NCBI RefSeq assembly: GCF_020360975.1
Contig: NW_025408667.1
Coordinates: forward strand, 9,920,001 to 9,984,000
Reading direction: 5' to 3'
From: Hirsutella rhossiliensis
Lineage: Eukaryota > Ascomycota > Sordariomycetes > Hypocreales > Ophiocordycipitaceae
DNA: 64,000 nucleotides
In this document: positions 61,304-64,000 of the stretch, piece after piece
How positions within the stretch are numbered: position 1 is the first letter of the stretch
How the letters are laid out: each line of letters starts with the position of its first letter
Program-made: the position numbers and the translations under genes
The notes under the pieces: model-generated
Databases searched by the model: none
What the model was told of the DNA's origin: nothing
What the model saw: only the letters and a program-made list of their open reading frames with translations

Positions 61304-63356
61304 CTAGTAGCTGAAATCGACGTTGGCCATGGCTGGCATCGACTTGTCTCGCGCGGGCGCCGGTGGGTGCTCGGCGCCATTATGGATGGTGAGGGATGAC
61401 GAGTTGGAGTGGCCGAGTGTGGTGTCGGTGCTCGAGTGCGTCGACGTCGCCTGCAGCTCGTGTTCGGGGGGCGGGATGCCGCTCGGGGCCCAGCCCTCGT
61501 CGAGGATCTGCTGGAAGCTCCAGCTCGGCTCAAACGACTTGCTGTTCCATGCGTGGCTGACACGCTCGTACATTTCGTCAATCTGTTCGAGGCTGATTTT
61601 GCTCGTTTCGTACACCATGCACCAGACAAAGAAGACGGCGACGATGCAAAAGGCGCCCCAGATGAAGAAGATCTTGGGCCCAAAGCCCGCATTCCCGGGT
61701 CCCGTGCCGACCATGAACGGAGTGCTGTAGGCGATGCCAAAGTTGAGCACCCAGTTGGAGGCCGTCGAGAGGGACATGGCCTTGGCGCGGACCTTGAGCG
61801 GGTAGATTTCCGATGTGACGACCCAGACGACGGGTCCCCAGGAGGCGGCGAAGAAGAAGATGTTAAAGGAGCAAAACACGATGAGAATCGTTTGCGACGC
61901 GTCTGCGAGGTCACGCCCGGCGGCCGTGGTAAACGAGGCCATGAGCAGCTGGCAGGCGGCCATGCCCAGGGCGCCGACAATGAGCAGCCGGCGCCGGCCC
62001 CAGGACTCGATGACGACAAGGCCGGGGATGGTGGAGACGACGTTGATGACGTTGATGACGAGGGACTTTGTGTGCGGGCTCGATATGCTGACGCCGCTGA
62101 AAAAGTAGGTGCTGTAGTACATGATGAAGTTGATGCCTGTGAGCTGCTGCAGCATCTGCAGGCCGCAGCCGGTGAATGTGCGCCGGCCGAGGTGGGGAGA
62201 CCCGACAAAGATGTCCTTGTACGTGTCAGGGCCCAGCGTCAGCTCGTACTGGTGGTTGGCGATGATTTCGTGCAGCTCCTCTATGAGGGCGGGATGCGTT
62301 ATGTCGAGACGCCGCAGCCGACTGAGCGACAGGCCGGCCGCCTCCTTGCGGCCCTTCTTGACGAGGAAGCGAGGCGTCTCGGGCAGGACGAGCAGGCCGG
62401 CGGTGAGGATGAGGGCGGGGACGAGCTGGAGGCCGAGAGGGATTCGGTAGGCCGACGAGTCAGTGAGGCGAGAGGTAATGATGTTGACGATGGATGCCGT
62501 CAAGAGCCCGATGGTGATGGAGAGCTGGTACGCGCAGACGAGGGTGCCTCGAATCCACTTGGGAGCCATTTCCGACTGGTACAGAGGCACGAGGACCGAG
62601 ATGGCGCCAACGCCGACACCGGCCAAGGACCTGCAAGGGTCAGCCAGTCTGTCCCGCGGCGGCAGATGCGTCGGGGTGGCAAGGAACGCTTGGAGTACTC
62701 ACCTTCCAACTAGCAGTAAGGGAATGGCGTCGGCGCAGACCTGGCAGATGGCGCCGATGCAAAAGACGCCGACGGCGAGGAGGAGGGTGATTCGACGGCC
62801 GAGAGAGTCGCCGGCCGGGGCGGCGAGGAGGGCGCCGACGGCGGTGCCGGCGCTGAGTATGGCGACAATGGTGGAGAGTTGGCGGGGGCAGATTTCGGGT
62901 TTGCCTTCAGACTGGCAGGTTGTGGAGAATTGTTCCTTGAACTCGGGCATGGCAAGGATGCCGTTGATGGCCCTAATAAAACGTCGAGTTAGCACTTGTC
63001 GCGTCACATCGACGATTTGGTGATGCCCTCAGCGCAGCCTGTATCCTCTTGGCCCATCCCGCCATGACACCGCCACTTTTTCTTTTCGGTATCCGGAGTC
63101 ATCGTCTGAATTCGCGATCCAAATCCAAATTGACTCGGTCTGACAAGGGCGCCTTCATCGTACTGTTGCGACGGCCGGATGCCTATCCGCCCGTACCCCT
63201 GACGCGTGTATCCTCCGAAGCAGGGCCGCGCGCCACTTACCCCGTGTCATAGCCAAAGAGCAGTCCACCCGAAGCGACAAAGAGGCCGACCATGATGGCG
63301 GGCATCGATGAGCCAGCGACATTGTCGGGCTTGTGCCAGCCCATGGCAATAGCCAT
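61304..63356 (-). CDS. MFS sugar (hexose) transporter, three exons, 570 aa
   Basis: Plasma-membrane sugar porter of the major facilitator superfamily (Sugar_tr family), expected to move hexose by proton symport or facilitated diffusion. Exons on the minus strand are 63356-63241, 62972-62703 and 62630-61304. The introns (268 and 72 nt) start GTAAG/GTGAG and end TAG/CAG, and the joined length is exactly 571 codons with stop. Motifs: GLLFGYDTG in TM1 (about 31-39), DSLGRR (94-99), VGRSLAGVGVG (127-137), PETPR (212-216), QQLTGIN (290-296, typical of hexose carriers), ESWGRRR (337-343), PVVWVVTSEIYPLKVRA (about 395-412) and YETSKISLEQID (469-480). Twelve membrane spans are expected. A cytosolic tail of about 90 residues, rich in Ser/Thr/His, follows. 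The N-terminus (DNVAGSSMPAIMVGLFVASG) resembles fungal high-affinity transporter/glucose-sensor proteins of the RCO-3 kind; which of the two it is cannot be told. No pathway partner is adjacent. Confidence 0.92.
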
Positions 63357-64000
63357 GGTTGCGGGCGTTGGACGTCAATCCAGGGTCGCGGCGATGGGTG
63401 CTCGGTCGTTCGGTTCGCAACGTCGGGATGCTCGCCCCCGGAGAGGGGAGGGGAGCGGAATGATTGTCGATCCGGGCCGCAGTCTCTGGACCGGCAGGGG
63501 CGAGGAGAGGGCCTCGAGGGCGGCGGTGGGCGGAGAGTCGACGGTGGTCAGGCACAACACCATGTGTCTTTAGGCGGCTCGGGGGCGAGAAGCTTGAAAC
63601 GGAGGAGGCCTGGCCCTGCGATGCTCCTCCGGGGCGCAACGGAGTAGGAAGGAAGAGCAATAGAGGAGGAGGGGAGGAGGAAGGGGAGGAGGGGAGGGGG
63701 GGAGAGGCGTCGGCAGAGGCGGCGAGGCCCCGGGATTGATGGGTATAAGACAAGAAATGATGTGGACGCTGTGGACGCTGTGGACGCTGTGGAGGATGTG
63801 GAGGGGACGGATAGGATAAGAGGGGGCGAGTTGAGAGAGGGAGAGGAAACTGGGGAGGGACTTGGTATGGAACAGCGGCTGGGCGCTGATTGGGCGCTGT
63901 GCGTGGCGCTCCATGGCGCTGGCGGGTGGTGCTGAAAGCGCGCGGTAGCCTGTGCGGACGGCGCGGAAGCACTGTGAGCACAGGCAGACGTCGCACACTG
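63357..64000 (-). promoter_or_regulatory. Upstream region of the transporter gene
   Basis: Pyrimidine-rich on the coding (minus) strand from about 63650 to 63720, a usual feature of fungal promoters and leaders. A 9-bp repeat (GTGGACGCT, three units) lies at about 63762-63789. Frames here (63247-63996 and 63570-63998, minus) are Pro/Ser/Leu-rich by-products of this tract and are not called as genes. No clear TATA box. Confidence 0.45.

Noticed and set aside
61409..62713. 434-codon plus-strand frame opposite the transporter
   Set aside because: Antisense shadow of a strong MFS coding sequence with correct exon joins. The Asp/Glu-rich peptide mirrors GTC/CTC-rich codons on the real strand.
63247..63996. 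249-codon minus frame at the right edge
   Set aside because: Runs through the transporter's first exon in another frame and its pyrimidine-rich leader. Pro/Ser/Leu repeats only.
1..64000. CRISPR array, operon, riboswitch or ribosome-binding sites
   Set aside because: The window is eukaryotic (introns, RIP, LTR elements). No regularly spaced repeats with unique spacers are present.
1..64000. Starship-type giant element, because of large size and captured tracks
   Set aside because: No tyrosine-recombinase captain of the DUF3435 kind was recognisable, and every large repeat is explained by LTR pairs with 5-bp duplications.

Overview
This window looks like a filamentous ascomycete (Pezizomycotina) chromosome, probably a Sordariomycete. 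The evidence is the signature of repeat-induced point mutation (RIP), spliced genes with short introns, an intron-containing tRNA, and a GC-rich euchromatic side. It has two compartments. Positions 1 to about 50.2 kb form an AT-rich block of RIP-mutated LTR retrotransposons. Positions 50.2 to 64 kb are GC-rich, unmutated and gene-poor.

The AT block is one nest of retrotransposons, resolved here by matching LTRs, target-site duplications (TSDs) and rejoined flanks. The host, F, is a Gypsy chromovirus whose 5' part lies outside the window. It is split into 992-2248, 19247-19445 and 46792-48640. Three things entered it: element H (its 3' end is 1-991); a Copia element E (2249-19241), whose 3' LTR was then hit by B1 (6403-18969); and C, a second copy of F's own family (19446-46786). 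C was hit by B2 (22203-42676, inverted relative to B1), and B2 was hit by D (29266-37095), another chromovirus. B is an unusually large Gypsy element of about 12.6 kb. It carries about 5 kb of extra sequence 3' of integrase, with two reading tracks I cannot assign. RIP has removed nearly every CA and TG dinucleotide, and with them nearly every ATG. No ATG-initiated frame of 60 codons is intact from about 0.5 to 48.1 kb.

The boundary zone (50.2-51.6 kb) holds an unmutated island, a 195-bp tandem array whose copies run from fully RIPed to intact, and a broken gag-like zinc-knuckle frame. From 51.6 to 56.4 kb I see no convincing gene, only low-complexity tracts.

The supportable genes are a small charged, low-complexity protein (56601-57137, +), an intron-containing tRNA, probably Tyr (58345-58485, +), a possible exon (59630-60028, -), and a three-exon hexose-type MFS transporter of 570 residues (61304-63356, -) with its upstream region at the right edge. 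The genes show no shared pathway. The main biology is transposon nesting and genome defence beside a euchromatin boundary.
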